64,000 bases of DNA. Origin: Ramlibacter montanisoli. GTDB lineage: Bacteria > Pseudomonadota > Gammaproteobacteria > Burkholderiales > Burkholderiaceae_C. Below are positions 24,749 to 38,498 of this stretch, in pieces. The translations under genes and the position numbers were made by a program. The notes under the pieces are model-generated. The model saw only the letters and a list, made by a program, of their open reading frames with translations. It was not told the DNA's origin and did no database searches. Positions within the stretch are counted from its first letter, which is position 1. Each line of letters opens with the position of its first letter. The stretch lies in contig NZ_JABFCS010000001.1 in the NCBI RefSeq assembly GCF_013087525.1, forward strand, positions 3,038,001 to 3,102,000. Reading direction: 5' to 3'.

Positions 24749-25687
24749 CTAGGCGGAGGCGGGCTCGGGCAGCAGTTCCGCCACGCCGTAGAGCGTGGCG
24801 AGCGCGCGCAGGCGCGGATGCAGGTGCACCACCGCGAAGGTCTTGCCGCGGGCCAAGGCCTCGCGGCGGCACTCCAGCAGCACCGCCAGCGCCGAGGAAT
24901 CGAAGCTGCGCAGCGCCGAAGCGTCGGCCACGGCCTGCGGCCCGGGATCGGAACGCAGCGCCTGGGCCAGCATGCCGCAGCATGCGGTGGCCTGGGCGTG
25001 CGTCAGTTCGGCGGGCAGGACCAGCACGGCGGCGTCAGCCCTGCGGGCCGCGCCGGCGGCGGCGTTGGCCTTGTTGCGTTCGGCCATGGTGGCGATCAGG
25101 CCATCGATGCCCTTGGCATTGACCTGCTCGGCGAACTGGCTGCGGTAGGTTTCCACCAGCCACACGCCCAGCACGTTCAGGTTGTAGATCTTCCAGCCCG
25201 CGCCCTGCCCCGGCGTCTTCTCCAGGCGGTATTCCAGCTGGATCGGTTCGCCGCGGCCGCGGATTTCACTGCGCACGATGACGTCGGTGTCGGCGGGCTG
25301 GGCCCGCAGCGGCTTGACCGAGACGGACTCGTCGTTCACCTGCGAGAGCGCACCGGCATAGGTGCGCACCAGCAGCAGCTTGAACTCCTCCTGCAGGCGC
25401 TGGCGCTGCTCCGGCGTGGCCTGGCGCCAGGCCGGGCCGACCGCCGAAGCCGTCATGCGCTGGAAGTTCACGTTCGGCATGATCTTGTTGTCGACCACCT
25501 GCATGATGCGGTCGATGTTGCCGGACTGGACCAGCTTGTCGGTCTTGATGATGCCCAGCACCTCGTCGGAGAGGCGCTTCATCATGGCGTCGGGTGCTTC
25601 GTCGGCGGCGTGCGCCAGCGGCCAGGCACCTGCCATGGCGGTCGCGAGCACGGCGGCCGCCATGCGGCCCAGGTTTCGTCGGTTCAT
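24749..25687 (-). CDS. mlaC: MlaC phospholipid-binding protein apparently fused to MlaB STAS domain
   Basis: As read, 312 residues. A signal peptide (about residues 1-26, ending LAHA-ADEA) precedes an MlaC/Tgt2-type domain that shuttles phospholipids across the periplasm (MMKRLSDEVLGIIK, YNLNVLGVWLVETYR, GIDGLIATMAERNK). From about residue 218 it continues as a STAS domain of MlaB type (VLVLPAELTHAQA, DASALRSFDSSALAVLLE). MlaB is cytoplasmic, so such a fusion would be topologically strange. One extra C in the run read at 25045-25047 would create a stop (25037-25035) and leave GTG at 25027 as an mlaB start. I therefore favour two genes joined by a base-call error. Confidence 0.86.
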   Translation of the reverse strand: MNRRNLGRMAAAVLATAMAGAWPLAHAADEAPDAMMKRLSDEVLGIIKTDKLVQSGNIDRIMQVVDNKIMPNVNFQRMTASAVGPAWRQATPEQRQRLQEEFKLLLVRTYAGALSQVNDESVSVKPLRAQPADTDVIVRSEIRGRGEPIQLEYRLEKTPGQGAGWKIYNLNVLGVWLVETYRSQFAEQVNAKGIDGLIATMAERNKANAAAGAARRADAAVLVLPAELTHAQATACCGMLAQALRSDPGPQAVADASALRSFDSSALAVLLECRREALARGKTFAVVHLHPRLRALATLYGVAELLPEPASA

Positions 25688-25795
25688 TTCTTTCCTTTCC
25701 TGCCGGGCTTGCACCCGGGGTTCCTGTTGGAACAGCCCGAGCGTGCCCGGTTTCGATCTTCACCAGCCATCAGTGAAACAGGCTGCAACCAGCTT

Positions 25796-26596
25796 CTAAC
25801 GCGCGGGGGCCGGTTGCGGTTGTCCTGCCGGGGCCGCGGGGGCCGCGGCCGGGGCCGGCTCCAGCGACTCGTCCGGCAGCGGCGGCGGCACCTCGCGGTC
25901 CTCCTCGCGGTCGAACACCTCCGCGCGCCGGCGCTGCAGGTAGGCGTCGCGCGTGAAGGAATACTTGTCCAGCGAGACCTCTTCCAGCACGTTGCTCACG
26001 CGGATGAGGTTGGCGCGCGTGTCGATCACCCGCAAGGTCTGCAGGCCGGCCCGCAGGCCGCCCGGGTCCACGGTGCGCAGCAGGTCGAAGCGGTACTCCA
26101 CCGGCAGGGCCGCGGCATCGCGCAGGGTCGAGGGTCCCAGCAGGGGCAATACCACGTAGGGGCCGGTCGGCACGCCCCAGCGCCCCAGCGTCTGGCCGAA
26201 ATCCTCGCGGTGGCGGTCGATGTTCAGGTCGCTCGCCAGGTCGAAGATCCCCAGGATCCCGAACGAGCTATTGAGCTGGAAGCGCGCGTAGTTGTCGCTG
26301 AAGTCCTGCAGGCGGAACTGCAGCAGGCTGTTGACCGCGGACCAGGCGTCGCCCAGGTTGCCGAAGAAGTTCGACACGCCCGTGCGCACCAGCGGCGGCA
26401 CTTTCTCGCGGTAGAAGGTGGCCGCCGGCTTGAGCACGATGCGGTCCACGTTCTCGTTGAATTCGTGGGAGCGGCGGTTGAAGCCCTCCCACGGGTCGCG
26501 CGGATTGGGCTGCGCCACGGTCGCACACCCGGCGAGCGCCAGCGGCACGGCCAATGCGGCGAGGATGCGCGGCGCGCGCAGGGGTACAGCTTTCAT
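25796..26596 (-). CDS. mlaA: MlaA (VacJ) outer-membrane lipoprotein
   Basis: A protein of 266 residues. The lipobox is LAGC near residue 24 after a short signal peptide. The MlaA core is clear: DPWEGFNRRSHEFNENVDR, then VSNFFGNLGDAWSAVN and FGILGIFDLASDLN. MlaA removes misplaced phospholipid from the outer leaflet and hands it to MlaC. The C-terminus is Pro/Ala-rich (about 30 residues). The gene lies inside the mla operon between mlaD and mlaC, unlike E. coli where it is elsewhere. Overlaps the mlaD stop by 4 bases. Confidence 0.95.
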   Translation of the reverse strand: MKAVPLRAPRILAALAVPLALAGCATVAQPNPRDPWEGFNRRSHEFNENVDRIVLKPAATFYREKVPPLVRTGVSNFFGNLGDAWSAVNSLLQFRLQDFSDNYARFQLNSSFGILGIFDLASDLNIDRHREDFGQTLGRWGVPTGPYVVLPLLGPSTLRDAAALPVEYRFDLLRTVDPGGLRAGLQTLRVIDTRANLIRVSNVLEEVSLDKYSFTRDAYLQRRRAEVFDREEDREVPPPLPDESLEPAPAAAPAAPAGQPQPAPAR

Positions 26597-27075
26597 TTCT
26601 TGGTCGTCCCGGCTGCCGGTCCTTCCGCGGCCTTGTTGTAGAGGAATTGCCCGATCAGGTTCTCGAGCACGACGGCGGACTGCGTGGTGGTGATGGTATC
26701 CCCCGCCACCAGGTTCTTGTCGTCCGCGCCGGCCTCGATGCCGATGTACTGCTCGCCCAGCAGCCCGCTGGTCAGGATCTTGAGCGAACTGTCCTTGGGG
26801 AATTGAAACCGGCTTTCCATCTCCAGCGATACCCTGGCCTGGAAAGACTTGTCGTCGAACGTGATGGATTCCACACGTCCGACCACGACACCGGCGCTCT
26901 TGACCGCCGCCCTGGGCTTGAGCCCGCCGATGTTGTCGAACTTCGCCGCGAGGCGGTAGGTCGGCTGGAAGCTCAGCGTGAGCAGGTTCGCCGCCTGCAG
27001 CGCGAGGAACACGAGGGCGGCCGCGCCGATGAGCACGAACAGGCCCACCCAGACGTCGTTCTTGTTGCGTTCCAT
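26593..27075 (-). CDS. mlaD: MlaD, MCE-domain subunit of the phospholipid transporter
   Basis: A protein of 160 residues. One N-terminal membrane helix (VGLFVLIGAAALVFLALQAA) is followed by an MCE domain (YRLAAKFDNIGGLKPRAAVKS, AGVVVGRVESI, SGLLGEQYIGIEAG). MlaD forms a hexameric ring on the MlaFEB complex and receives or delivers lipid to MlaC. Nine bases separate it from mlaE. Confidence 0.96.
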   Translation of the reverse strand: MERNKNDVWVGLFVLIGAAALVFLALQAANLLTLSFQPTYRLAAKFDNIGGLKPRAAVKSAGVVVGRVESITFDDKSFQARVSLEMESRFQFPKDSSLKILTSGLLGEQYIGIEAGADDKNLVAGDTITTTQSAVVLENLIGQFLYNKAAEGPAAGTTKK

Positions 27076-27084
27076 TTCCTTCTC

Positions 27085-27867
27085 CTAGATGCTGAACATC
27101 ATCGCGGTCAGCACGAAATCGAGTGCCAGCACGGCCAGCGAGGCCATCACCACTGTGCGGGTGGTGGCGCGCGAGACGCCTTCCGGCGTGGCGTGCGCCT
27201 CGAAGCCCTGCAGCACGGCGATGAAGGTGACGGCGATGCCGAACACCACGCTCTTGATCACGCCGTTGCCCACGTCCTTGAACACGTCCACGCCGCCTTG
27301 CATCTGGCTCCAGAACGAGCCGGGGTCCACGCCGATCATCAGCACGCCCACCACCCAGCCGCCGATGATGCCGACCGCGTTGAACACGGCCGCCAGCAGC
27401 GGCATCGCGATCACGCCGGCCCAGAAACGCGGGGCCAGGATGCGCTGCACCGGGTCCACCGCCATCATCTCCATGGCGGAGAGCTGCTCGCCCGCCTTCA
27501 TCAGGCCGATTTCCGCCGTGAGCGAGGTGCCCGCGCGGCCGGCGAACAGCAGCGCGGTGACCACCGGCCCCAGTTCGCGCACCAGGCTGAGCGCCACCAT
27601 CAGGCCCAGCGCTTCGGCCGAACCGTAACGCTGCAGGATGTAGTAGCCCTGCAGCGCCAGCACGAAGCCGACGAACAGGCCGGACACGCCGATGATGGCC
27701 AGCGAATAGTTGCCCAGGAAATGCACCTGGTCGCGCAGCAGGCGACCGCGCGCGAAAGTCGGGCCGACCAGCGACAGCAGCCGCAGCAGCAGCCTGGCCG
27801 CATGGCCGTAATTGGCCAGCGTGGTGCGCACGGCGTAGCCGACGTCGGAGGGGCGCCACCAGCTCAT
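27085..27867 (-). CDS. mlaE: MlaE, permease of the phospholipid transporter
   Basis: A protein of 260 residues with five or six membrane segments. Family sequence includes GLFVGFVLALQGYYIL, ELGPVVTALLFAGRAGTSL and GLMKAGEQLSAMEMMAVDP, the segment that contacts the ATPase. The start at 27867 (MSWWRPSDVGYAV) overlaps the mlaF stop by 4 bases. Confidence 0.97.
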   Translation of the reverse strand: MSWWRPSDVGYAVRTTLANYGHAARLLLRLLSLVGPTFARGRLLRDQVHFLGNYSLAIIGVSGLFVGFVLALQGYYILQRYGSAEALGLMVALSLVRELGPVVTALLFAGRAGTSLTAEIGLMKAGEQLSAMEMMAVDPVQRILAPRFWAGVIAMPLLAAVFNAVGIIGGWVVGVLMIGVDPGSFWSQMQGGVDVFKDVGNGVIKSVVFGIAVTFIAVLQGFEAHATPEGVSRATTRTVVMASLAVLALDFVLTAMMFSI

Positions 27868-28681
27868 TGGCCGAGGCCCTCGCTGAAGTCTTCGGCGACG
27901 GTGGGACCCGGGTAGTGGAAGTGCACCGGCCCTTCGGGCAGCGCATGCACGAACTGGTGCACCAGCGGATCTTCCGAGTGCCGCACTTCGTCGGGCGTGC
28001 CCTGGGCGGCGACCCGCCCGTTGGCCAGCACGATCACCTGGTCGGCGATGTGGAAGGTCTCTTCCAGGTCGTGCGAGACCACGATGCTGGTGATGCCCAG
28101 GGTGTCGTTCAGGTTGCGGATCAGGTGGGCGGCGGTGCCCAGCGAAATCGGGTCCAGGCCGGCGAAGGGCTCGTCGTACATCACCAGGTCGGGGTCGAGG
28201 GCGATCGCGCGGGCCAGCGCCACGCGCCTGGCCATGCCCCCGACACCTCGCTGGGCATCAGGTCACGGGCGCCGCGCAGGCCCACCGCATTGAGCTTCAT
28301 GAGGACGATGTCGCGCACCAGGTGCTCCGGCAGCCCCGAGTGCTCGCGCAGCGGGAAGGCGACGTTGTCGAACACCGAGAGGTCGGTGAACAGCGCGCCG
28401 AACTGGAACAGCATGCCCATGCGCCGGCGCATGGCGTACAGGCCGTCGCGGTCCAGCGCGGCGATGCTCTGGCCGTCGAACAGGAGCTCGCCGCCCTGGG
28501 GCCGCACCTGGCCGCCGATCAGGCGCAGGACGGTGGTCTTGCCGCCGCCGGACGCACCCATGAGCGCCGTCACCTTGCCCCGGGGCACGGTGAAGCTCAC
28601 GTCTTCGAGGATGCGCCGCTGGCCATAGCCGAAGCTCAGGTTGCGGCATTCGACCAGCGTGCTCGGTTCCGATTCGGTCAT
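27864..28681 (-). CDS. mlaF: MlaF, ATPase of the phospholipid transporter, one frame break
   Basis: The repaired protein is about 272 residues. Walker A is GASGGGKTTVLRLIGG, Walker B is LVMYDEPFAGLDP, and the H-loop is IVVSHDLEET. The frame changes exactly in the ABC signature at 28237-28241, where five C on the plus strand should be six; adding one restores the signature VSGGMARRVALARAI. The C-terminus HFHYPGPTVAEDFSEGLGQ is family-like. It is the first gene of the long minus-strand run; its start at 28681 faces a 110-base gap to gltD that should hold the promoter. Confidence 0.94.
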
Positions 28682-28791
28682 CCGAGGGAGGAAGGCCGCT
28701 CGCGCGGCCGGTAGCTCAAAGCCAAGGATGATAGGTGTTTTGCTGCAGAGCAGCGCTCCCCCGTCCGGGTGGGGGGCGCCGCGGTGTGGCT

Positions 28792-30258
28792 TTAACGCGG
28801 CAAGTCGCTGAATCCCATCAGGAATTCGTCGACCGCGCGGGCCGCCTGCCGGCCCTCGCGGATGGCCCACACCACCAGGGACTGGCCGCGGCGGATGTCG
28901 CCGGCGGCGAACACCTTGGGCACGCTGGTGGCGTAGCCGCCGTGGAAGTCGGTCGTCGCTTTGGCGTTGCCGCGGGCGTCTTTTTCCACGCCGAAGCCCT
29001 CCAGGATGGTCTGCACCGGGCTCACGAAGCCCATGGCCAGCAGCACGAGGTCGGCCTTGTATTCCTTCTCGGTGCCCGGGATCTCGACGAACTTGCCGTC
29101 CTTCATCTCCACGTGCACGGTCCTCAAGCCGGTGAGCTTGCCCTTGTCGCCGATGAATTCCTTGGTGGCGATGGCGAACTCGCGCTTGACGCCTTCCTCG
29201 TGCGAGGAGCTGGTGCGCAGCTTGTACGGCCAGTAGGGCCACACCAGCGGCTTGTTCTCCTCTTCGGGCGGCTGCGGCATCAGCTCGAACTGCACCACGC
29301 TCCTGGCGCCATGGCGGTTGCTGGTGCCCACGCAGTCGCTGCCGGTGTCGCCGCCGCCGATCACGATGACGTGCTTGCCGTCGGCGCGGATCTGGCCCTT
29401 GAGCTTGTCGCCGGCGTTGACCTTGTTCTGCTGCGGCAGGAACTCCATGGCGAAGTGCACGCCATCGAGGTCGCGCCCGGGCACCGGCAGGTCCCGCGAC
29501 TGCTCGGCGCCGCCGGTGAGCACCACCGCGTCGAAGTCCTTCTGCAGCTGCTGCGGCGAGATGGTTTCCCTGGCCCAGTTGGTGACCTTGGAATCCTTGG
29601 GAAGCTCGCCCACCATGACGCCGGTGCGGAAGGTGACGCCTTCGGCCTTCATCTGCTCGACGCGGCGGTCGATGTGGTGCTTCTCCATCTTGAAGTCCGG
29701 GATGCCGTAGCGCAGCAGGCCGCCGATGCGGTCGTTCTTCTCGAACAGCGTCACGTCATGGCCGGCGCGCGCCAGCTGCTGCGCCGCCGCCATGCCGGCC
29801 GGGCCGGAGCCGACCACGGCGACCTTCTTGCCGGTCCTGATGCGCGGCACGCGCGGCTGCACCCAGCCGTGCTCCCACGCGCGATCGATGATGGCGTGCT
29901 CCAGCGACTTGATGCCGACCGGATCGTCGTTGTAGTTCAGCGTGCAGGCCGCCTCGCAGGGCGCGGGGCAGATGCGGCCGGTGAACTCCGGGAAGTTGTT
30001 GGTGGAGTCCAGCACCGTCCAGGCGTTCTTCCAGTCCTGCTGGTACACCAGGTCGTTGAAGTCCGGGATGATGTTGTTGACCGGGCAGCCCGAATTGCAG
30101 AAGGGCGTGCCGCAGTCCATGCAGCGCGCCGCCTGCACCTTGGCCTGCTTGTCGTCCAGGCCGATGACGAATTCCTTGTAGTGCTTCAGGCGCTCGGGCA
30201 CGGGCTTGTAGCCCTCCTCGATGCGATCGAACTCCATGAAGCCGGTGACTTTGCCCAT
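28792..30258 (-). CDS. gltD: Glutamate synthase (NADPH) small subunit
   Basis: A protein of 488 residues. Cys-rich N-terminal motifs ([23 protein letters not shown]) bind two 4Fe-4S clusters, and two nucleotide-binding folds follow: [17 protein letters not shown] for FAD and [16 protein letters not shown] for NADPH. It supplies electrons to GltB for conversion of 2-oxoglutarate and glutamine to two glutamates. It lies 18 bases after gltB. A GC-rich hairpin without a T-run (about 28752-28780) follows the stop. Confidence 0.97.
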   Translation of the reverse strand: MGKVTGFMEFDRIEEGYKPVPERLKHYKEFVIGLDDKQAKVQAARCMDCGTPFCNSGCPVNNIIPDFNDLVYQQDWKNAWTVLDSTNNFPEFTGRICPAPCEAACTLNYNDDPVGIKSLEHAIIDRAWEHGWVQPRVPRIRTGKKVAVVGSGPAGMAAAQQLARAGHDVTLFEKNDRIGGLLRYGIPDFKMEKHHIDRRVEQMKAEGVTFRTGVMVGELPKDSKVTNWARETISPQQLQKDFDAVVLTGGAEQSRDLPVPGRDLDGVHFAMEFLPQQNKVNAGDKLKGQIRADGKHVIVIGGGDTGSDCVGTSNRHGARSVVQFELMPQPPEEENKPLVWPYWPYKLRTSSSHEEGVKREFAIATKEFIGDKGKLTGLRTVHVEMKDGKFVEIPGTEKEYKADLVLLAMGFVSPVQTILEGFGVEKDARGNAKATTDFHGGYATSVPKVFAAGDIRRGQSLVVWAIREGRQAARAVDEFLMGFSDLPR

Positions 30259-30276
30259 CTCTCGTTTCTCCGTCTC

Positions 30277-35004
<4,728 letters not shown>

Positions 35005-35074
35005 GGCGCGCACCTCGGGAAATTCAGGGGAAACCCGAGGATAGTGCAGCGCCCCACCTGCTGCCAAGCAAAAT

Positions 35075-35095
35075 AATTGGGGTCAGATTCCAATT
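35075..35095 (+). repeat. Left inverted repeat of the transposase element
   Basis: Begins AATTGGGGTC and ends TTCCAATT; it is the exact reverse complement of 35845-35865. It lies in the intergenic space 71 bases upstream of the gltB start. Confidence 0.9.
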
Positions 35096-35121
35096 ATGCG
35101 GCGCGCGTGGGATGTCGCCTA

Positions 35122-35832
35122 TTAATTGGGGACAGGTTGCTCCTTCTTGGTGCGCGGAGGACGGCCCGCATGCACCTTGGCCACCCGGCGGTCGGTGCGC
35201 CTCTGCAGGTCGGCCACGTAATCCGGGTCTCCGAGCGCCCAGCCCCGCAAGGCCGAGTCCGTGAGTGCCTGCTTCTCGCTTTCGCTGATGCCGGCGCGGA
35301 CCAGGGCGCCATAGGCCTCGTCACGCGCGAAGGGCGTGTTGCCCAGCTCCCAGTAGAGCGGATGGGGCGTGAGGAGCTTGTCATGGCGGCGGCCGATGTA
35401 GTGCTGGTAGCTCGACCAGGGATAGTCGGCGGGATCCGCGACCATGCCTGCGCGGACCGGATTCAGGTCCATGTAGACCATGCAGGCCAGCAGGTAGCGC
35501 TCGGCCTGGATCAGGGTGGACTTGTAGCGCCCCTCCCAGAGCGTCCCGGTACGGGCATGGCGCAGGTTGAAGTTGCGCACGTAGCGCCGGCCCACCGCCT
35601 GCATCATCTGCGGGATGCCCTCTTCCGTCTCCGGCGTGGCCAGCAGGTGGAAGTGGTTGCTCATCAACACGTAGCCGTGGACGGCCACGTGCTGCTTGCG
35701 CGCGTGCTCGTCGATCAGGCCCAGCAGCAGCTCGTAGTCGCTCGAACCGCCGAAGATCGCCTGGCGGTTGTTGCCGCGCTGGATGATGTGGTGGGGATAG
35801 CCGGGAATCGTCAGCCGGGGAAGGCGCGCCAT
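35122..35832 (-). CDS. REP-associated tyrosine (Y1) transposase, RAYT-like
   Basis: A protein of 236 residues of the Y1_Tnp/IS200-like superfamily. The N-terminus (PRLTIPGYPHHIIQRGNNRQ) and the HUH motif region YVLMSNHFHLLATP are clear. The predicted nucleophile Tyr lies in the VGRRYVRNFNLRHAR block, followed by GTLWEGRYKSTLI and YMDLNPVRAGMV. Such single-strand-DNA transposases mobilise or maintain short palindromic repeats. The open frame is intact. The start is ATG at 35832, 12 bases inside the right repeat, and the stop is inside the internal repeat copy. Confidence 0.93.
   Translation of the reverse strand: MARLPRLTIPGYPHHIIQRGNNRQAIFGGSSDYELLLGLIDEHARKQHVAVHGYVLMSNHFHLLATPETEEGIPQMMQAVGRRYVRNFNLRHARTGTLWEGRYKSTLIQAERYLLACMVYMDLNPVRAGMVADPADYPWSSYQHYIGRRHDKLLTPHPLYWELGNTPFARDEAYGALVRAGISESEKQALTDSALRGWALGDPDYVADLQRRTDRRVAKVHAGRPPRTKKEQPVPN
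35124..35138 (+). repeat. Diverged internal copy of the end repeat
   Basis: AATTGGGGACAGGTT matches the first 15 bases of the left end with two changes, in the same orientation. Read on the minus strand it supplies the transposase C-terminal residues PVPN and abuts the stop codon. Confidence 0.65.
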
Positions 35833-35839
35833 CCGGCCA

Positions 35840-36708
35840 TCATAAATTGGAATCTGACCCCAATTTTGCCAATTCTGGAAAGCGGAGGGACTCCAGGTCG
35901 GCGATGCCGAACTCGGCCAGGATCGCCCGCAAGCGCTCCGCCGCACTGCGCTTGCGCTGGCCGGTCCAGCGGCCCAGGATCAGCTCGTTCTTCATCGAGT
36001 GCTCCCAGCCCACCAGCTCGGTCACCGTCACCTGGTAGCCCATGGCCTCCAGGTACAGGCAGCGCAGCACGTTGGTGACCTGGCTGCCGATCTCGCGGGT
36101 GTGCAGCGGATGCCGCCACAGTTCGGACAAGGGCGTGCGCGAGAGCGACAGCGCCTTGCTCTCGCGCAGGAAGCCGGCGACTTCCGCCTGGCAACAGGGC
36201 ACCAGCACCATGAACTTCGCGTGCTTCTTCAGGCCGAAGGCGATCGCGTCGTCGGTCGCGGTGTCGCACGCGTGCAGCGCGGTGACCACGTCGATCCTCT
36301 CCGGCAGCTGCCGCGCCGCGGCGCCGCGTCCGCGGCGCTCAGGTGCAGGAAACTCATGCGCTCGAAACCGAGGCGGCGCGCGAGCTCGCGCGTCTTGTCG
36401 ACCAGGTCCGCGCGCGTCTCGATGCCGTAGATGTGCCCCACCCCGCGCGGCTTGAAGAACAGGTCGTACAGGATGAATCCCAGGTAGGACTTGCCGGCGC
36501 CGTGGTCGGCCAGCGTCGGGTGCCCACCCTCCGCCGGAATCTCGATGAGCAGCTTCTCGATGAACTGCACCAGGTGGTAGACCTGCTTGAGCTTGCGCCG
36601 CGAGTCCTGGTTGATGCGGCCCTCGCGCGTGAGGATGTGCAGTTCCTGTAGCAGCTCCAGCGACTGCCCGGGCTTGAGGCCCAGCTCTTCGTGCACGTCC
36701 TTCTTCAT
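35840..36708 (-). CDS. SAM-dependent methyltransferase-like protein, one frame break and altered C-terminus
   Basis: The repaired protein is about 289 residues. An N-terminal helical part (MKKDVHEELGLKPGQ) precedes a Rossmann-type fold with LADHGAGKSYLGFILYDLFF (SAM loop) and YGIETRADLVDKTRELA. Later motifs are VVTALHACDTATDDAI and VLVPCCQAEV, typical of a large family of unassigned bacterial class I methyltransferases. The frame changes between about 36312 and 36330 in a GCC/GCG-rich stretch; adding one base restores AARQLPERIDVVTAL. The last six residues come from the adjacent transposase element repeat. Overlaps the DUF1415 stop by 4 bases. Confidence 0.84.
35845..35865 (-). repeat. Right inverted repeat of the transposase element
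   Basis: Exact reverse complement of 35075-35095. On the minus strand it encodes the final residues of the upstream methyltransferase frame (GSDSNL), whose stop is 3 bases beyond it. Confidence 0.9.
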
Positions 36709-37256
36709 GGCGTCTTCCCGACGCCCAGCGCATCCCAGCCCTTCTGGCCCAGGCCGCGCAAGCGTTCCATGTTGGCTTCGTAGATCGCCGCCGCGTCGGG
36801 GAAGGCGGCCACCGCGCGGTCGATGCTCGCCTCGCGCAAGAGGTGCAGCGTCGGGTGGGGCGAGCGGTTGGTGCAGTTGGTGATGTCGTCCTCCTGCGCG
36901 CCGGCGAACACGAAGCGCGGATGGAAATGCGCCACCTGGATCACGCCTTCGAGCCCGCGCTTGCGCACGATGCGCTCCGCGCGCGCCGTGAGGTCGAGGA
37001 ACTCCAGGAAGTCTTCCATCCCGCGCGGCGCCACCAGCAAGGTCGTGTCGCGCTCGCGCGCATCGAGCGCCAGCAGCGCATCCAGCTCCTGCTGGAACGC
37101 ATCCAGCAGGCCCTGCGCATCGTCCGCTTCCGTCGCCGTGATGTGCACCTGCTTGCGCACCATCACCGACTTGGCGAACGGGCAGAGGTTCAGGCCCACG
37201 ACGGCGCGCTCCAGCCAGCGCCGGGTGTCCTCCACGGCGGTTTCGAGGCTGTCCAT
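36705..37256 (-). CDS. DUF1415 family protein
   Basis: A protein of 183 residues. Family features are WLERAVVGLNLCPFAKSV near residue 15, GFLE-like MEDFLEFLDLTARAE, and the later VAHFHPRFVFAG and RSPHPTLHLLREAS. DUF1415 proteins are widespread in Proteobacteria with no established role; the conserved Cys, His and Asp/Glu might bind metal, but that is a guess. Nine bases separate it from the MFS gene. Confidence 0.88.
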   Translation of the reverse strand: MDSLETAVEDTRRWLERAVVGLNLCPFAKSVMVRKQVHITATEADDAQGLLDAFQQELDALLALDARERDTTLLVAPRGMEDFLEFLDLTARAERIVRKRGLEGVIQVAHFHPRFVFAGAQEDDITNCTNRSPHPTLHLLREASIDRAVAAFPDAAAIYEANMERLRGLGQKGWDALGVGKTP

Positions 37257-37265
37257 CAGTCGATT

Positions 37266-38491
37266 CTACGGGGCGGGGCGTGCCGCCGTGTGCGCGCCGG
37301 GCACGTGCCCCGCGAGGAAGCGGGTGATCAGGGCCGCGATGCCCATGCCGGCGAGCGCGAAACCCGCGGTCACCCACCAGATCGCGTGCCAGCCCCCGCG
37401 CGTGCGGCCACCCACGCGGCCAGCGGCGGGCCGGCGAACTGGCCGAACGCGGACCATTGCTGCATCCAGCCGACCGTGGTGGAGACGGTGCTGTCGTCGG
37501 GCGCGACCCGCACCGCCAGCGAGAACAAGGTGCCGGGAATGAGTCCACCCACCATCGAGAACATGAGGATGCCCAGATAGCGCACCGCCGCCACGGCCGC
37601 GCCGCCCTCGGCCCAGGGCGCGAACGCCACCATCGCGCCCAGCCCCATCGCGAGGTAGCCCGACTGCAGCAACGCAGGTGCGCGCACGCCGCGCTGCAAC
37701 AGGCGCCCCGACGCGATGTTGCCCACCATGTTCACGGCAGCTGCCAGCGCAGTGGCGACCGCCGCATAGGCCACCGGCAGGCCGGCCTGCGCGTAGATCG
37801 TGGGCAGGAAGCCGACGACGGTGAGCCACTGCGCCGAATACACGGCGAAGGCGACGGAGGCGAGCCACGGCCCGCCGGCGCGCAGCGTGCGCGTGATCCG
37901 GCCCTGCCCCGTTGCGATGGCCGCTGCCGGGCGCCGGTCCGCCGACGCGGGCACCACGGTCCACATGGCGAAAGCCATCAGCAGCGAAATGCCGCCGAGC
38001 AGCCACCACCATCCCGGCCAGCCCGCCAGTGCGATCACCGCCGGGCCGAGCAGGAGTGCGGTCGCGGTGCCGAAAGGCATGTAGGCGCCCCACAGTCCCA
38101 TCAGCGACGGCAGCCGCGAGGGTTCGACCAGGCGCCGGATCAGTCCGGGTGCGGGCAATGCGGCCAGCAGGAAGCCGGCGCCTTCCGCTGCGCGCAGGGC
38201 GAGCAGCGCCTCGGGCGTCTGCGCGGCCCCGCCCAGCAAACTGGCGATGGCGAGGATCAGGCAGCCCAGCACCATGGTGCGGCGCGGCCCGATGGAATCC
38301 GCCGCCGCGCCCATCGCCAGGCCCAGCGTCATGCCGGCCAGCTGCACGATGGACAGCAGGAAGCCCGCCTGCACCAGCGAGACCTGCAACGCGTCGCGCA
38401 GCACCGGCAGCGCGGGCGGCAGCTTGCCGATGTGCAGCGCGGCGCTGATGCCGGCCAGCAGCACGATGGCCGTGGGGTCCAGGCGCTTCAT
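37266..38491 (-). CDS. MFS transporter (CynX/NimT-like), one frame break near the end
   Basis: The repaired protein is about 408 residues with twelve hydrophobic segments. The first is ATAIVLLAGISAALHIG-like (TAIVLLAGISAALHIGK), and the loop 2-3 motif is GAAADSIGPRRTMVLG. The frame changes between about 37393 and 37410 in a GCGCG-rich stretch; adding one base gives AAWVAATRGGWHAIWWV and a last helix ending FLAGHVPGAH. The substrate cannot be inferred. It stands between dgt and DUF1415 with 7- and 9-base spacings. Confidence 0.9.
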
Positions 38492-38498
38492 GCGCGCG

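Larger units (their letters stand above)
35075..35865. mobile_element. Small REP-type transposase element with perfect 21-bp inverted ends
   Basis: The 21 bases at 35075-35095 (beginning AATTGGGGTCAGATT) recur in exact inverted form at 35845-35865. They enclose one Y1-type transposase gene and little else, 791 bases in all. No target-site duplication is obvious. The right end forms the last codons of the neighbouring methyltransferase gene. The AATTGGGGTCAGATT type of sequence is familiar beside RAYT-like transposases in many Proteobacteria. Confidence 0.8.

Noticed and set aside
28237-28241. Programmed ribosomal frameshift in mlaF and other genes
   Set aside because: No slippery heptamer with a downstream pseudoknot is evident, the sites differ in type, and too many unrelated genes are affected.
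28752-28780. Intrinsic terminator after gltD
   Set aside because: A GC-rich hairpin with one mismatch exists but no T-run follows on the minus strand, so I did not list it as a terminator.
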